Counted from the stretch's first letter, positions 36,275-45,997 are shown. The stretch is DNA of 64,000 nt from Streptomyces sp. BK208 (GCF_004364245.1 NZ_SOAV01000012.1:124001-188000); one strand, 5' to 3'. Program-made: numbers and translations. Notes: generated by a model not told the origin, from the letters alone.

Positions 36275-36754
36275 TCAGCGGTCCTTCAGGCGCTCCGTGA
36301 GGGCTTCGAGGACCAGCGGCGGCACCAGGTGGGAGATGTCCCCGCCCCACGTCGCGACCTCCTTGACCAGGGAGGAGGACATGAAGCTGTAGGTGGGGTT
36401 GGTGGGAATGAAGAGGGTCTCCACGCCCGAGAGGCCGTTGTTCATCTGGGCCATCTGCAGCTCGTAGTCGAAGTCGCTGACCGCGCGCAGGCCCTTGACG
36501 ATCGCCGGGATCTCGCGCTGCTTGCAGAAGTCCACGAGCAGGCCGTGGAAGGACTCCACACGGATGTTCCCGTACTCGGCGGTCACCTGGCGGATGAGGT
36601 CGATCCGCTCCTCGATCTCGAACAGGCCCTTCTTGGACCGGTTGATCATCACCGCGACGTAGACCTCGTCGTAGAGGCTGGAGGCACGGGCGATGATGTC
36701 GAGGTGTCCGTTGTGGATCGGGTCGAAAGACCCGGGACAGACGGCACGGCGCAC
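36275..36754 (-). CDS. coaD: phosphopantetheine adenylyltransferase
   Basis: 159 residues from GTG 36754 (MRRAVCPGSFDP), with GAGGGA 6 bases upstream. Nucleotidyltransferase motif HNGH (residues about 15-18) and the ISHLVPP-type region for CoA pathway step four. An ATG at 36784 that overlaps the rsmD stop (ATGA) would add 10 residues and is also possible. It follows rsmD, as in most bacteria. Confidence 0.96.
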   Translation of the reverse strand: MRRAVCPGSFDPIHNGHLDIIARASSLYDEVYVAVMINRSKKGLFEIEERIDLIRQVTAEYGNIRVESFHGLLVDFCKQREIPAIVKGLRAVSDFDYELQMAQMNNGLSGVETLFIPTNPTYSFMSSSLVKEVATWGGDISHLVPPLVLEALTERLKDR

Positions 36755-36780
36755 TTGAGTTCCCTCGCTCTCCGGTCCGG

Positions 36781-37368
36781 TCATCGTGCGTCTTCGCACG
36801 TAGCGGCGGCGCGACCGTACCAAAACGTTCCCTCGCCGTAGCGACGGGCCCGGATCGCTTCGAAGCCGTCCGGCCAGCGGAATTCGCCGCCCCTGGTGCT
36901 GCGCTCCACGGTGACCAGCGCTTCCGCGCCGAGCCAGCCCTGGGTGCGGAGTGTGAGCAGGATCTCCCGGAGATCGTCGTCGGAGACGGCGTACGGCGGG
37001 TCCAGGAAGACGACGTCGTACGGCTCGGCCGGCGCCGGGGCGTGGATGATCTGTTCCGCTTTGCCCGTCCTGACCTCGGCGCCGGGCAGACCGACGGCCT
37101 TGACGTTCTCCCGGACCGTGCGGGCGGCACGGGCGTCGGCCTCGACGAGCAGCACGTGCCCCGCGCCGCGGGACAGCGACTCCAGGCCGACGGCGCCGGA
37201 GCCCGCGTACAGGTCGAGGACCCGCTCGCCGTCCAGCGGGCCGCCGAGCAGCGACTGCCAGGTCGAGAACAGGCCCTCGCGCGCGCGGTCGGAGGTGGGG
37301 CGGGTGCCGGTCCCCGGCGGGACGGCCAGGCGGCGTCCGCCGGCCTTGCCGGCGATCACGCGGGTCAT
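36781..37368 (-). CDS. rsmD: 16S rRNA (guanine966-N2)-methyltransferase RsmD
   Basis: 195 residues. SAM motif LDLYAGSGAVGLESLSRGA and catalytic DPPY motif in DVVFLDPPYAV. Methylates G966 of 16S rRNA. 55 bases after recG; the gene order recG-rsmD-coaD is widespread. Confidence 0.96.
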   Translation of the reverse strand: MTRVIAGKAGGRRLAVPPGTGTRPTSDRAREGLFSTWQSLLGGPLDGERVLDLYAGSGAVGLESLSRGAGHVLLVEADARAARTVRENVKAVGLPGAEVRTGKAEQIIHAPAPAEPYDVVFLDPPYAVSDDDLREILLTLRTQGWLGAEALVTVERSTRGGEFRWPDGFEAIRARRYGEGTFWYGRAAATCEDAR

Positions 37369-37423
37369 TTCAGGGTCCTTGTCGGTGTGCTCGGCTGTGC
37401 GGACGGTGTCCGCTGCCAGTCTC

Positions 37424-39661
37424 TCAGCCCTTCTCCAGGTACTGCTCCCGCTCGTCGTCCAGCAGCGCCCGAAGGGCCGTGCGCAGTCCCGGCAGCCCGC
37501 TCAGCTCGGGGTCGGCGGCGACGACGGCGGCCGCCTCCTGCCGCGCCTGCGCGATGATCTCCTCGTCCTCGATGACCGCGAGCACCCGCAGCGAGGTGCG
37601 GGCGCCGGACTGGGCCTGGCCGAGGACGTCCCCCTCCCGTCGCTGTTCGAGGTCGATGCGGGAGAGCTCGAAGCCGTCGAGGGTGGCGGCGACCGCGTTC
37701 AGCCGCTGCCTGGCCGCGCTCGCCTCGGGCATCTCGCTGACCAGCAGGCACAGGCCCGGTGCGGAGCCCCGCCCGACCCGGCCGCGCAGCTGGTGCAGCT
37801 GGGAGACGCCGAAACGGTCGGCGTCCATGATCACCATCGCGGTGGCGTTGGGGACGTTCACGCCGACCTCGATGACGGTGGTGGCGACCAGGACGTCGGT
37901 CTCCCCCGCGGCGAAGCGGCGCATGACCGCGTCCTTGTCGTCGGGCTGCATCCGGCCGTGCAGGACCTCCACCCTGAGCCCCCGGAGCGGGCCCTCGGCC
38001 AGCTGCCCGGCCACGTCCAGGACGGCGAGCGGGGGCCGCTTCTCGGCGTCGCCCTCGGGCGGCGTGTCCGGTGCGGCCTTCTTCCTCGCGTCCTTCTTCG
38101 GGGCGTCGTCCTCGTCGCCGATGCGCGGGCACACGACGTACGCCTGGTGGCCGCCCGAGACCTCCTCGCGGACCCGCTCCCAGGCCCGGGCGAGGAAGTG
38201 CGGCTTGTCGGAGGCCGGGACGACGTGGCTGGCGATCGGGGAGCGGCCGGCCGGGAGCTGGTCCAGGACGGAGGTCTCCAGGTCGCCGAAGACGGTCATG
38301 GCCACGGTGCGCGGGATGGGCGTGGCGGTCATGACGAGCAGGTGCGGGGGTTGCTTGCCCTTGCCGCGCAGGGCGTCGCGCTGCTCGACGCCGAAGCGGT
38401 GCTGTTCGTCGACGACGACCAGGCCGAGGTCGTGGAACTGCACCTTGTCCTCGATCAGGGCGTGGGTGCCGATGACGATGCCCGCCTCCCCGGTGGCGAG
38501 GTCCAGCAGGGCGTGCCGGCGGGCGGCGGCGCCCATGGAACCGGTGAGCAGCACCACCTTGGTCGCGTGCTCGGCGCCGCCCAGCATCCCCCCCTCGGCC
38601 AGCTCCCCCATCATCTCCACGACGGACCGGTGGTGCTGCTGGGCGAGCACCTCGGTCGGGGCCAGCATCACGGCCTGCCCGCCCGAGTCGACGACGGCGA
38701 GCATGGCGCGCAGGGCGACCAGGGTCTTGCCGCTGCCCACCTCGCCCTGGAGCAGCCGGTGCATCGGGTGGTCGGTGGCGAGGTCGTCGAAGATCTCGCG
38801 GGAGACCTTCCGCTGGCCGTCGGTGAGGGTGAAGGGGAGCCGGTCGTCGAAGGCGGTGAGCAGGCCGTCGGGGCTGGGCCTCCTGGGGACGGCGGGGAGC
38901 TGGGTCTCGGCGTGGCGGCGGCGGGCGAGGGCGACCTGGAGGACGAAGGCCTCGTCCCACTTCAGACGGGCGCGGGCGTCCTCGATGTCGGCCTTGGTGT
39001 GCGGCCGGTGGATCTTGACGAGGGCCTCGGGCAGCGGGACCAGGCCCCGGCCCTCGCGCAGCGACCCGGGCAGCGGGTCGACGGCCTCCTGGGCGCTGGG
39101 CAGCACGGTCTGGACCGCCTTGGCGAGCTTCCAGGACTCCAGCTTGGCGGTGGCCGGGTAGAGGGGGATGAGGGCGCCCGCCCACGACTCGACGCTCTCG
39201 GCGGCGCCGTCGTCGCTGTCCTCGGCGCGCAGCAACTCGTAGGCCGGATGCGCCAGTTGCAGTCGGCGGTTGAAGACGGAGACCTTGCCCGCGAACATCG
39301 CGCGGGTGCCCGGCAGGAGTTCCTTGTGGGGCTTGTGCACGCCGTTGCCGAAGAAGACCAGTTGGAGGCGGCCGCTGCCGTCGGTGATGGTCACTTCCAG
39401 GCGCTGTCCCTTGCCGCGCGGGGCCTTCGAGGAGGCGAAGGTGTGCAGGCGGGCGTCGGCGACCTGGGCGACCACGGTGACGTGCTCGTCCATGGGCAGG
39501 TCGGCGAGGTGGGTGAGCTGGCCGCGCTCCTCGTACCTCCTGGGGTAGTGGTGGAGGAGGTCGCCGACGGTGTGCAGGCCGAGGTGCTCGGCCATCACCT
39601 TCGCGGTGGCGGGGCCGAGCACCTTCTTGAGGGGTTCTTGCAGTGCGGGCACGAGATCCAT
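37424..39661 (-). CDS. recG: ATP-dependent DNA helicase RecG
   Basis: 745 residues from ATG 39661 (MDLVPALQEPL). N-terminal wedge domain with OB fold, then helicase core: Walker A GEVGSGKT (about 300), DEQH box in VVVDEQHRFG, TATPIPRT, motif V-VI TDVLVATTVIEVGVNVPNA and HQLRGRVGR. An Ala/Lys/Glu insert (DAPKKDARKKA) interrupts the C-terminal half. Remodels stalled replication forks. A GTG 21 bases upstream is an alternative start. Confidence 0.97.
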   Translation of the reverse strand: MDLVPALQEPLKKVLGPATAKVMAEHLGLHTVGDLLHHYPRRYEERGQLTHLADLPMDEHVTVVAQVADARLHTFASSKAPRGKGQRLEVTITDGSGRLQLVFFGNGVHKPHKELLPGTRAMFAGKVSVFNRRLQLAHPAYELLRAEDSDDGAAESVESWAGALIPLYPATAKLESWKLAKAVQTVLPSAQEAVDPLPGSLREGRGLVPLPEALVKIHRPHTKADIEDARARLKWDEAFVLQVALARRRHAETQLPAVPRRPSPDGLLTAFDDRLPFTLTDGQRKVSREIFDDLATDHPMHRLLQGEVGSGKTLVALRAMLAVVDSGGQAVMLAPTEVLAQQHHRSVVEMMGELAEGGMLGGAEHATKVVLLTGSMGAAARRHALLDLATGEAGIVIGTHALIEDKVQFHDLGLVVVDEQHRFGVEQRDALRGKGKQPPHLLVMTATPIPRTVAMTVFGDLETSVLDQLPAGRSPIASHVVPASDKPHFLARAWERVREEVSGGHQAYVVCPRIGDEDDAPKKDARKKAAPDTPPEGDAEKRPPLAVLDVAGQLAEGPLRGLRVEVLHGRMQPDDKDAVMRRFAAGETDVLVATTVIEVGVNVPNATAMVIMDADRFGVSQLHQLRGRVGRGSAPGLCLLVSEMPEASAARQRLNAVAATLDGFELSRIDLEQRREGDVLGQAQSGARTSLRVLAVIEDEEIIAQARQEAAAVVAADPELSGLPGLRTALRALLDDEREQYLEKG

Positions 39662-39721
39662 TGCACACCACGCCACTGACAACGGCCCACAAGGGCGCCG
39701 TGGCGGGTCCTGCCCGTGCGC

Positions 39722-41443
39722 CTACTCCACGCCGACCAGCAGCAGGGCGCCCTGCCGTCCGCCCCGGTAGACCACCGTGTCCACGGCGAGGTGGGTCTCC
39801 CGGACGCGGGTCTCCAGGTGGTCGGCGACGGTGCGGGGCGCCTCGTCGCCGATGACGAGGGTGACCAGCTCGCCGCCCGCCGACAGCATGCGGTCCAGGA
39901 CGGTCGCGGCGACCTGGGCGACGTCCGCGCCGATCACGGCCACGTCGCCGTCGATGAGGCCGAGTACGTCGCCGGCCTGGCAGATGCCGGCCGTGGTCCA
40001 GGACTGGCGTTCGGCGACGGTGACCTCGGCGTGGCGGGTGGCGCCGGCCGCCGAGGTCATCGCCACCACGTCCTCGTCGAAGCGCCGTTCGGGCTCGTGC
40101 ACGGCGAGCGCGGCGATGCCCTGGACCGCGGAGCGGGTCGGGATGAGGGCGACGCGGATGCCCTCGGTGCGGGCCTGCTCGGCCGCCGCGGCGGCGGTGT
40201 GGCGCAGTTCGGCGTCGTTGGGCAGCAGCACCACCTCGCGCGCGTGGGCCCGCCGGAGGGCCTGGACCAGCTCGCCGCTGGCGGGCGGCTCACCGGGGCG
40301 CGCGAGGAGGGTGGTCGCGCCGCCCTCGGAGTACAGCGCCGCCAGCCCCTCCCCCGGTACCACGGCCACCACGGCGCGCTGGGCCCGCTCCCGAGGGGTG
40401 CGCACGCTCGCGGTGGTGTGCGCGTCGCCGTGTCCGAAGTGCGTGATGCGGATGCGGTACGGCCGCCCGGCCTCGACACCCGCCTCCACGGCGGCGCCCG
40501 CGTCGTCGACGTGCACATGGACGTTCCACAGTCCGTCGCCGCCGACCACGACGAGGGAGTCCCCCAGGGCGTCGAGTCGCTGCCGCAGCCGGGCCACGGC
40601 CGCGTCCCCGGCCTCCAGCAGGTAGATCACCTCGAAGGCGGGGCTGTCCCCGGTGTCCGGCTCCGGGCATTCCTCCCCCGGGGCGCGCTCCCCGGCGGGG
40701 TGCAGGGCGCCGTGCGCCACGCGCGCGTGGGGCAGGGCGAACGGTTCCGGCGCCCGGCCCGTGAACGTCTCCACCAAGGCCGCCAGGACCGTCACCAGAC
40801 CGCGTCCGCCCGCGTCGACCACTCCGGCGCGCTCCAGGACGGGCAGCCGGCCGGGGGTGGCGGCGAGCGCGACGCGGGCACCCTCGTAGGCGGCGCGGGC
40901 CACCTCGGCGCAGTCGCCCTCGGCACCCTCGGCCGCGTCGGCGGCGGCCGAGGCGACGGTCAGGACGGTGCCCTCCACCGGGTGGGCCACGGCCTGCCGG
41001 GCGGAGGTGGCGGCGTGCCGCAGGGCCAGCCGCAGCCCGGGGCCTCCGGTGTGGCCGGAGTCACCTCCCGTGGTGAGCACCTGGGCCATGCCGCGCAGCA
41101 GCTGCGCGAGGATCGTGCCGGAATTGCCCCGGGCGCCGATCAGCGCACCGTGCGCCATGGCCCCCACGGCGTCGGCCAGCGAGGGCCCGCCACTCGCGTC
41201 CCCGGCCCCCTCGCCCTCGCCCGCGGGCCGGTCGTCCGTCTCGTGCGCCGCGAAGACGGCCTCCACCGCGGCGACGGCCGACTCGACGGTCAGGTAGAGG
41301 TTGGTGCCGGTGTCCCCGTCGGCGACGGGGTAGACGTTGATCGCGTCGATCTCCTCGCGCGCCCGGCCCAGCGCGCGCAGCGACAGACCGCACCAGGTAC
41401 GCACCGCCAGAGCGTCGAAGAACCTCTGCGGCACCTGCGCCAC
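39722..41443 (-). CDS. DAK2/FakA-like fatty acid kinase domain protein
   Basis: 573 residues from GTG 41443 (MAQVPQRFFDAL), with GGGAGG 5 bases upstream. Dak2 phosphate-binding motif NVYPVADGDTGTN (36-48), middle FakA-type region (VSKH-like motifs absent), and a C-terminal Dak1_2/DegV-like segment. Resembles FakA, which phosphorylates fatty acids bound to FakB. In Firmicutes the gene also lies next to rpmB, as here (divergent). The in-frame extension to 41620 is unlikely. Confidence 0.88.
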   Translation of the reverse strand: MAQVPQRFFDALAVRTWCGLSLRALGRAREEIDAINVYPVADGDTGTNLYLTVESAVAAVEAVFAAHETDDRPAGEGEGAGDASGGPSLADAVGAMAHGALIGARGNSGTILAQLLRGMAQVLTTGGDSGHTGGPGLRLALRHAATSARQAVAHPVEGTVLTVASAAADAAEGAEGDCAEVARAAYEGARVALAATPGRLPVLERAGVVDAGGRGLVTVLAALVETFTGRAPEPFALPHARVAHGALHPAGERAPGEECPEPDTGDSPAFEVIYLLEAGDAAVARLRQRLDALGDSLVVVGGDGLWNVHVHVDDAGAAVEAGVEAGRPYRIRITHFGHGDAHTTASVRTPRERAQRAVVAVVPGEGLAALYSEGGATTLLARPGEPPASGELVQALRRAHAREVVLLPNDAELRHTAAAAAEQARTEGIRVALIPTRSAVQGIAALAVHEPERRFDEDVVAMTSAAGATRHAEVTVAERQSWTTAGICQAGDVLGLIDGDVAVIGADVAQVAATVLDRMLSAGGELVTLVIGDEAPRTVADHLETRVRETHLAVDTVVYRGGRQGALLLVGVE

Positions 41444-41709
41444 CTGCGCCTCCCTGGACTGCGGACGTGGCTGGCAGCGTAGACCTTGGCGGGCCGGCCC
41501 ACCGGAAGAGGGCCGGGACGGGCCCCTGAGCTGCCGTGGTAGTTTCGTTGTACGGGAGCAGCCGTTGTATGCTGCTCCGGTTGCCCGATCCCGATCGGGC
41601 TCTCCCCCTGGCACCGCCACTCAGATCCCGGACCGTTCGCGACTCCGAGAGCTTGATCCCGGCATGCCGGGATCAACCGTAAGTGCATCTGAAGTCTTTG
41701 GAGTGACCC

Positions 41710-41895
41710 GTGGCTGCCAACTGCGACGTCTGCGGCAAGGGGCCGGGCTTCGGCAACAACATCTCGCACTCGCACCGCCGTACGTCCCGTCGCTGGAACC
41801 CGAACATCCAGCGTGTGCGTACCGTGGTGGGCGGGACGCCGAAGCGCGTGAACGCTTGCACCTCGTGCATCAAGGCCGGCAAGGTCTCGCGCTGA
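41710..41895 (+). CDS. rpmB: 50S ribosomal protein L28
   Basis: 61 residues from GTG 41710. CDVCGKGPGFG and CTSCIKAG give the four-cysteine zinc (C+) form, unlike the zinc-free paralogue usually kept under Zur control. Divergent from the FakA-like gene; terminator at 41939-41965. Confidence 0.97.
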   Translation: MAANCDVCGKGPGFGNNISHSHRRTSRRWNPNIQRVRTVVGGTPKRVNACTSCIKAGKVSR

Positions 41896-41938
41896 CGCAT
41901 CAGCTGAGCGCGCGGCCACTGCCTGGTCCGCTGCATGG

Positions 41939-41965
41939 AGCCGGTCCACCTCGTGTGGGCCGGCT
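41939..41965 (+). terminator. terminator after rpmB
   Basis: AGCCGGTCCAC/GTGGGCCGGCT stem with a short loop followed by TTCTG. A second long hairpin (CCGGGCCGGCAC, 41989-42000 with 42015-42026) follows, between rpmB and convergent thiD. The rest of 42027-42278 has no gene. Confidence 0.75.
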
Positions 41966-42278
41966 TTCTGCCGTGCCCTCTTTCCTCGCCGGGCCGGCAC
42001 ACCGGTGCTCCGGCGTGCCGGCCCGGTAGTGCGCTTCGGGGCTCTCTGCCCCCTGCCCATCCGTAGCGGCAGCGGTGTTCCCGCCGACCCCGGCGCCCCC
42101 GGTCCCGAGCGCTCCTGACGCTCCCGCTCCCCGACGCCGCCGACCGTAGGGTCTCCCGGCCCGGCCGAGCGGCGGCCTGTACGGCGGCGAGCCGCCCGCC
42201 GGTGTCGCGAACGCGCTCCAGCCGCGGGACGGGAAAGCCCCCGGCGGGGCCGGGTACCGCGTGCCGCCCGTCCACCGC

Positions 42279-43076
42279 TCAGGGAGTGTCCCGCGTCAGC
42301 TCCCAGCCGTGGTCCACCGGTCCGATGCCGCCGCCGAGCGCGAATCCGGCCGCGATCGCCCCGGTGACGTACTGCTTGGCGGCCGTCACCGCCTCCGGCA
42401 CCGGCTGCCCCTTCGCCAGGCCGCAGGCCACGGCCGAGGCGAGGGTGCAGCCCGTGCCGTGGGTGTGCCGGTTGTCGAGGCGGGGGGCGCGCAGCCAGTG
42501 CTCCTCCGATCCGTCGGTGAGCAGGTCGACCGCGTCCCCGGCCAGGTGGCCGCCCTTGATCAGCACCCAGCGCGGCCCGTACTCCAGGACGGCCTCCGCG
42601 GCACGGCGCAGATCGGTGTCGGACTCGACGCGTACGCCGGTGAGTTGGGTGACCTCGTCCAGGTTCGGCGTGGCGACGGTGGCGACCGGGAGCAGTCTGG
42701 TGCGGACCGACTCCAGGGCCGAGGCGGCGAGCAGCGCGTCCCCGTGCTTGGAGACGCCGACCGGGTCGACCACGGCGGGCGCGTCGGTGCCGGCCAGCAA
42801 CTCGGCGACCGTCTCGACGAGTTCGGCGGAGGACAGCATCCCGGTCTTGACCGCCTGCACCCCGATGTCGTCCACGACGCTGCGGTACTGGGCGCGCACC
42901 GCGTCCACGGGCAGTTCCCAGGCACCCTGCACGCCGAGGGAGTTCTGCGCGGTGACCGCGGTGAGGACGCTCATGCCGTGGGTGCCGAGGGCGAGCATCG
43001 TCTTCAGGTCGGCCTGGATGCCGGCGCCGCCGCCCGAGTCGGAGCCCGCCACGGTGAGGACCAGGGGCGGCCTCAC
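42279..43076 (-). CDS. thiD: hydroxymethylpyrimidine/phosphomethylpyrimidine kinase
   Basis: 265 residues. The GTG start at 43076 overlaps the thiL stop (GTGA). GSDSGGGAGIQADLKT (11-26) and VVDPVGVSKHG, with HGTGCTLASA near 215, are ThiD hallmarks. Phosphorylates HMP and HMP-P in thiamine synthesis. It forms a thiL-thiD operon. Confidence 0.96.
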   Translation of the reverse strand: MRPPLVLTVAGSDSGGGAGIQADLKTMLALGTHGMSVLTAVTAQNSLGVQGAWELPVDAVRAQYRSVVDDIGVQAVKTGMLSSAELVETVAELLAGTDAPAVVDPVGVSKHGDALLAASALESVRTRLLPVATVATPNLDEVTQLTGVRVESDTDLRRAAEAVLEYGPRWVLIKGGHLAGDAVDLLTDGSEEHWLRAPRLDNRHTHGTGCTLASAVACGLAKGQPVPEAVTAAKQYVTGAIAAGFALGGGIGPVDHGWELTRDTP

Positions 43077-44041
43077 GACTCCGCGTCCCCGCCGAAGTGG
43101 TCCCAGCCGCCCTTGCTGGTCCAGGGGGCGCCGTCGACCGTCACCTGGGGCAGCGCGGAGGGGTTGAGGACCTCGCCGATGACCTTCCAGCGGGCGGGCA
43201 GCTTCACGTCCGGCGGGAAGGTCGCCACGATCGCGTGGTCCTCGCCCCCGGTGAGCACCCACTGCATGGGGTCGACGCCGACGGCCTGTCCGATGTCGTT
43301 CATCTGGGACGGGATGTCGATCTGCCCGGAGCGCACGTCGATCCTGACCTTGCTGGCCTCGGCGATGTGCCCCAGGTCGGCGATCAGGCCGTCGCTCACG
43401 TCGCACATGGCGGTGGCGCCGAGGCCCGCGGCGGCCGGGCCCGCGTGGTACGGCGGCTCGGGACGGCGGTGGGCCTCGACGAAGGCGCGCGGCGAGCGGA
43501 AGCCGCGGGACAGGACGGCGAACCCGGCGGCGGACCAGCCCAGCCAGCCGGTCACCGCGACGAGGTCGCCGGGCTGGGCGCCGGCCCGGGTGACCGGTTC
43601 CTGGTTGCGCAGGTCGCCGAGGGCGGTGATGGAGACGGTGATGGTGTCACCGCCCACCACGTCGCCGCCGACCACGGAGGCGCCCGCGACCTGGCACTCG
43701 TCGCGCAGCCCGTCCATCAGCTCGGTCGCCCAGGTCACCGGCAGTTCGGCGGGCACGACCAGGCCGAGCAGCAGCGCGGTGGGCACGGCCCCCATGGCGG
43801 CGATGTCGGCCAGGTTCTGTGCCGCCGCCTTGCGGCCCACGTCGTACGCGGTGGACCAGTCCCGTCGGAAGTGCCGCCCCTCCACCAGGATGTCGGTGCT
43901 GGCCACCACCCTGCGGTCGGGCGCGGCCACCACCGCGGCGTCGTCGCCGGGACCGACCCGGACCGCGGGAGTGGTGGTGAGACGGGAGGTGAGCTCCCTG
44001 ATGAGCCCGAACTCCCCCAGCTCACCAACAGTGCCCTTCAT
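43073..44041 (-). CDS. thiL: thiamine-monophosphate kinase
   Basis: 322 residues from ATG 44041, preceded by GGGGAG. VGPGDDAAVV (29-38) is the metal-binding loop, with STDILVEGRHFRRDW and DVSDGLIADLGH. Makes thiamine diphosphate. It partners thiD in the operon. Confidence 0.96.
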   Translation of the reverse strand: MKGTVGELGEFGLIRELTSRLTTTPAVRVGPGDDAAVVAAPDRRVVASTDILVEGRHFRRDWSTAYDVGRKAAAQNLADIAAMGAVPTALLLGLVVPAELPVTWATELMDGLRDECQVAGASVVGGDVVGGDTITVSITALGDLRNQEPVTRAGAQPGDLVAVTGWLGWSAAGFAVLSRGFRSPRAFVEAHRRPEPPYHAGPAAAGLGATAMCDVSDGLIADLGHIAEASKVRIDVRSGQIDIPSQMNDIGQAVGVDPMQWVLTGGEDHAIVATFPPDVKLPARWKVIGEVLNPSALPQVTVDGAPWTSKGGWDHFGGDAES

Positions 44042-44286
44042 CGCCTTGGCTCCCCTTCTGTCCCAGTCCCTGTCCGTGCCCGTGTCCGTGCCCGGTCGCG
44101 CGTCATCTCTGTCCTCGTTACGGTCGACATGACCGTCGCCACGGTCGGCGTGATCGTCGACTCGTGCCCCTCCGGCACCCCGACGCGGGAGGTCCGCGGC
44201 CCGCGGGTCTCCCCGAGGAGAGCGGCTACGCGATACCGTGGCGTTCCTTTTCCCCACATGATCCTCGTGGCCGCTCTGGAGGTTCC

Positions 44287-44520
44287 GTGGTACAGGCGTA
44301 CATCCTGATCCAGACCGAGGTCGGCAAGGCGTCGACCGTCGCCGAGACGATCGGCAAGCTCCCTGGGGTGATCCAGGCCGAGGACGTGACAGGACCCTAC
44401 GACGTCATCGTCCGCGCGCAGTCCGACACCGTCGACGAACTGGGCCGCATGGTGGTCGCCAAGGTCCAGCAAGTGGACGGCATCACCCGTACCCTGACCT
44501 GTCCGGTCGTCCATCTCTAG
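44287..44520 (+). CDS. stand-alone Lrp/AsnC ligand-binding (RAM) domain protein
   Basis: 77 residues from GTG 44287, GGAGG 5 bases upstream. MVQAYILIQTEVGKAS... matches the C-terminal RAM half of Lrp/AsnC regulators, without the helix-turn-helix. It probably oligomerises and binds an amino acid or modulates a full-length partner. Divergent from thiL. The 3' neighbour on the same strand is the lipoprotein remnant. Confidence 0.88.
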   Translation: MVQAYILIQTEVGKASTVAETIGKLPGVIQAEDVTGPYDVIVRAQSDTVDELGRMVVAKVQQVDGITRTLTCPVVHL

Positions 44521-44557
44521 CCCCTCGCCGCCCGTTCGCCGCCTGCCTGCTGCCCGC

Positions 44558-44650
44558 TTGCTCGCCCTGTTGATCGCCGTCGCGGGCTGCTCCTCGGCAG
44601 ACGACAGCGAGTCGGCGGCGGTTCCCGGACCGGACGGGAAAACCCGCTGA
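44558..44650 (+). pseudogene. truncated lipoprotein gene remnant (possible DUF3515 family)
   Basis: A 30-codon frame reading LALLIAVAGCSSADDSESAAVPGPDGKTR and then a stop. A signal peptide with lipobox VAGC is followed by about 15 residues; the mature domain is missing. In related Streptomyces I recall a DUF3515 lipoprotein of about 150-170 residues exactly between the Lrp/AsnC domain gene and ddlA. No ATG/GTG start or ribosome binding site remains upstream (only TTG). The body appears deleted down to the terminator at 44660. Confidence 0.6.
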
Positions 44651-44659
44651 TCATACTGC

Positions 44660-44691
44660 GAGAAGGCGACCCCCGAGGGGATCGCCTTCTC
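44660..44691 (-). terminator. terminator between ddlA and the lipoprotein remnant
   Basis: GAGAAGGCGA/TCGCCTTCTC stem (44660-44669 and 44682-44691) with CCCC/GGGG inner pairs. Serves the convergent ddlA transcript and possibly the Lrp side. Confidence 0.75.
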
Positions 44692-44712
44692 TGCCGTCCG
44701 GGAGCGGGGGTG

Positions 44713-45882
44713 TCAGCGCAGTCCCGTGGACCGCCGCAGCGCCGCCTGGACCAGCCGGTCCACCAGCTCCGGGTAGCTCACACCGGTCGCCTGCCACATC
44801 TGCGGATACATGGAGATGGGCGTGAAACCGGGCATGGTGTTGATCTCGTTGATCACGAACTCGTCGTCCTCGGTGAGGAAGAAGTCCGCGCGCACCAGCC
44901 CTTCGCAGGAGGCCGCGTCGAACGCCGCCACGGCCAGCCGCCGGACCTCGGCGGTCTCCTCCTCGGTGAGCGGGGCCGGGACGATGCCCGGAGTGGAGTC
45001 GATGTACTTGGCCTCGAAGTCGTAGTACGCGTGCTCCGAGGGCGGCGGGATCTCGGCGGGGACGGAGGCCCGGGGGCCGTCCTCGAACTCCAGCACCCCG
45101 CACTCGATCTCCCGGCCGCGCAGCGCCGCCTCGACCAGGATCTTCGGGTCGTGGCGGCGGGCCTCCTCGATCGCCTCGTCGAGCCCGGAGAGGTCGTCGA
45201 CCTTGGTGATGCCGATCGAGGAACCCGCGCGCGCGGGCTTCACGAAGAGCGGCCAGCCGTGTTCCCCGGCGAAGTCGGTGATCTTCCGGCGGGCGGCGGA
45301 ACGGTCCTGCTCCCACTCCCGGGGCCGGATCACCACGTACGGGCCGACCTTCAGCCCGTAGGAGGAGAACACCGCCTTCATGTACTCCTTGTCCTGGCCG
45401 ACGGCGGAGGCGAGCACGCCCGCGCCGACGTAGGGGACACCGGACAGCTCCAGCAGGCCCTGGAGGGTGCCGTCCTCGCCGTAGGGACCGTGCAGCACGG
45501 GGAAGACGACGTCGACCTCGCCCAGCGCCTTGGGCACCGAGCCTGGTTCGCTGTAGACGACCTCGCGGCTCGCGGGGTCGACGGGGAGCAGCACGCCGCC
45601 CTCGGTCGACTCGGCCAGTTCCTCGACGTCGGGCGTACGGCGTTCGGTGATCGCCATGCGCTCCGGTTCGTCGGCGGTGAGGGCCCAGCGTCCGTCCCTG
45701 GTGATGCCGATCGGCAGGACGTCGTAGCGCGTCCGGTCGATGGCCGCGAGGACGGCGCCGGCGGTGACCACGGAGATCCCGTGTTCGGAGCTGCGCCCGC
45801 CGAACACGACGGCCACACGCGGCTTGCGGGGCGGCCGCTGGGGGCTCTGCTCGGGGTTCTGGGGGAGGTTCTCGGTGCTCAT
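44713..45882 (-). CDS. ddlA: D-alanine--D-alanine ligase
   Basis: 389 residues. Begins VAVVFGGRSSEHGISVVTAGAVL; ATP-grasp domain with VFPVLHGPYGEDGTLQGLLE, VKPARAGSSIGITKV and FVINEINTMPGFTPISMYP. Makes the D-Ala-D-Ala end of peptidoglycan precursors. Start 45882 (MSTENLPQNPEQ) is followed by a short hydrophilic extension. Confidence 0.97.
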   Translation of the reverse strand: MSTENLPQNPEQSPQRPPRKPRVAVVFGGRSSEHGISVVTAGAVLAAIDRTRYDVLPIGITRDGRWALTADEPERMAITERRTPDVEELAESTEGGVLLPVDPASREVVYSEPGSVPKALGEVDVVFPVLHGPYGEDGTLQGLLELSGVPYVGAGVLASAVGQDKEYMKAVFSSYGLKVGPYVVIRPREWEQDRSAARRKITDFAGEHGWPLFVKPARAGSSIGITKVDDLSGLDEAIEEARRHDPKILVEAALRGREIECGVLEFEDGPRASVPAEIPPPSEHAYYDFEAKYIDSTPGIVPAPLTEEETAEVRRLAVAAFDAASCEGLVRADFFLTEDDEFVINEINTMPGFTPISMYPQMWQATGVSYPELVDRLVQAALRRSTGLR

Positions 45883-45997
45883 ATCGCGTTGAGAGTACCC
45901 GCCCTCGGTGCCGCGAGACAGCGTCGGCGGGGCCGCGTGGCGCGGGTCGCGGACGGGCTCCGGGTCCGGTTGCGGTACGGCGCCGGTGGGGTGTCGC

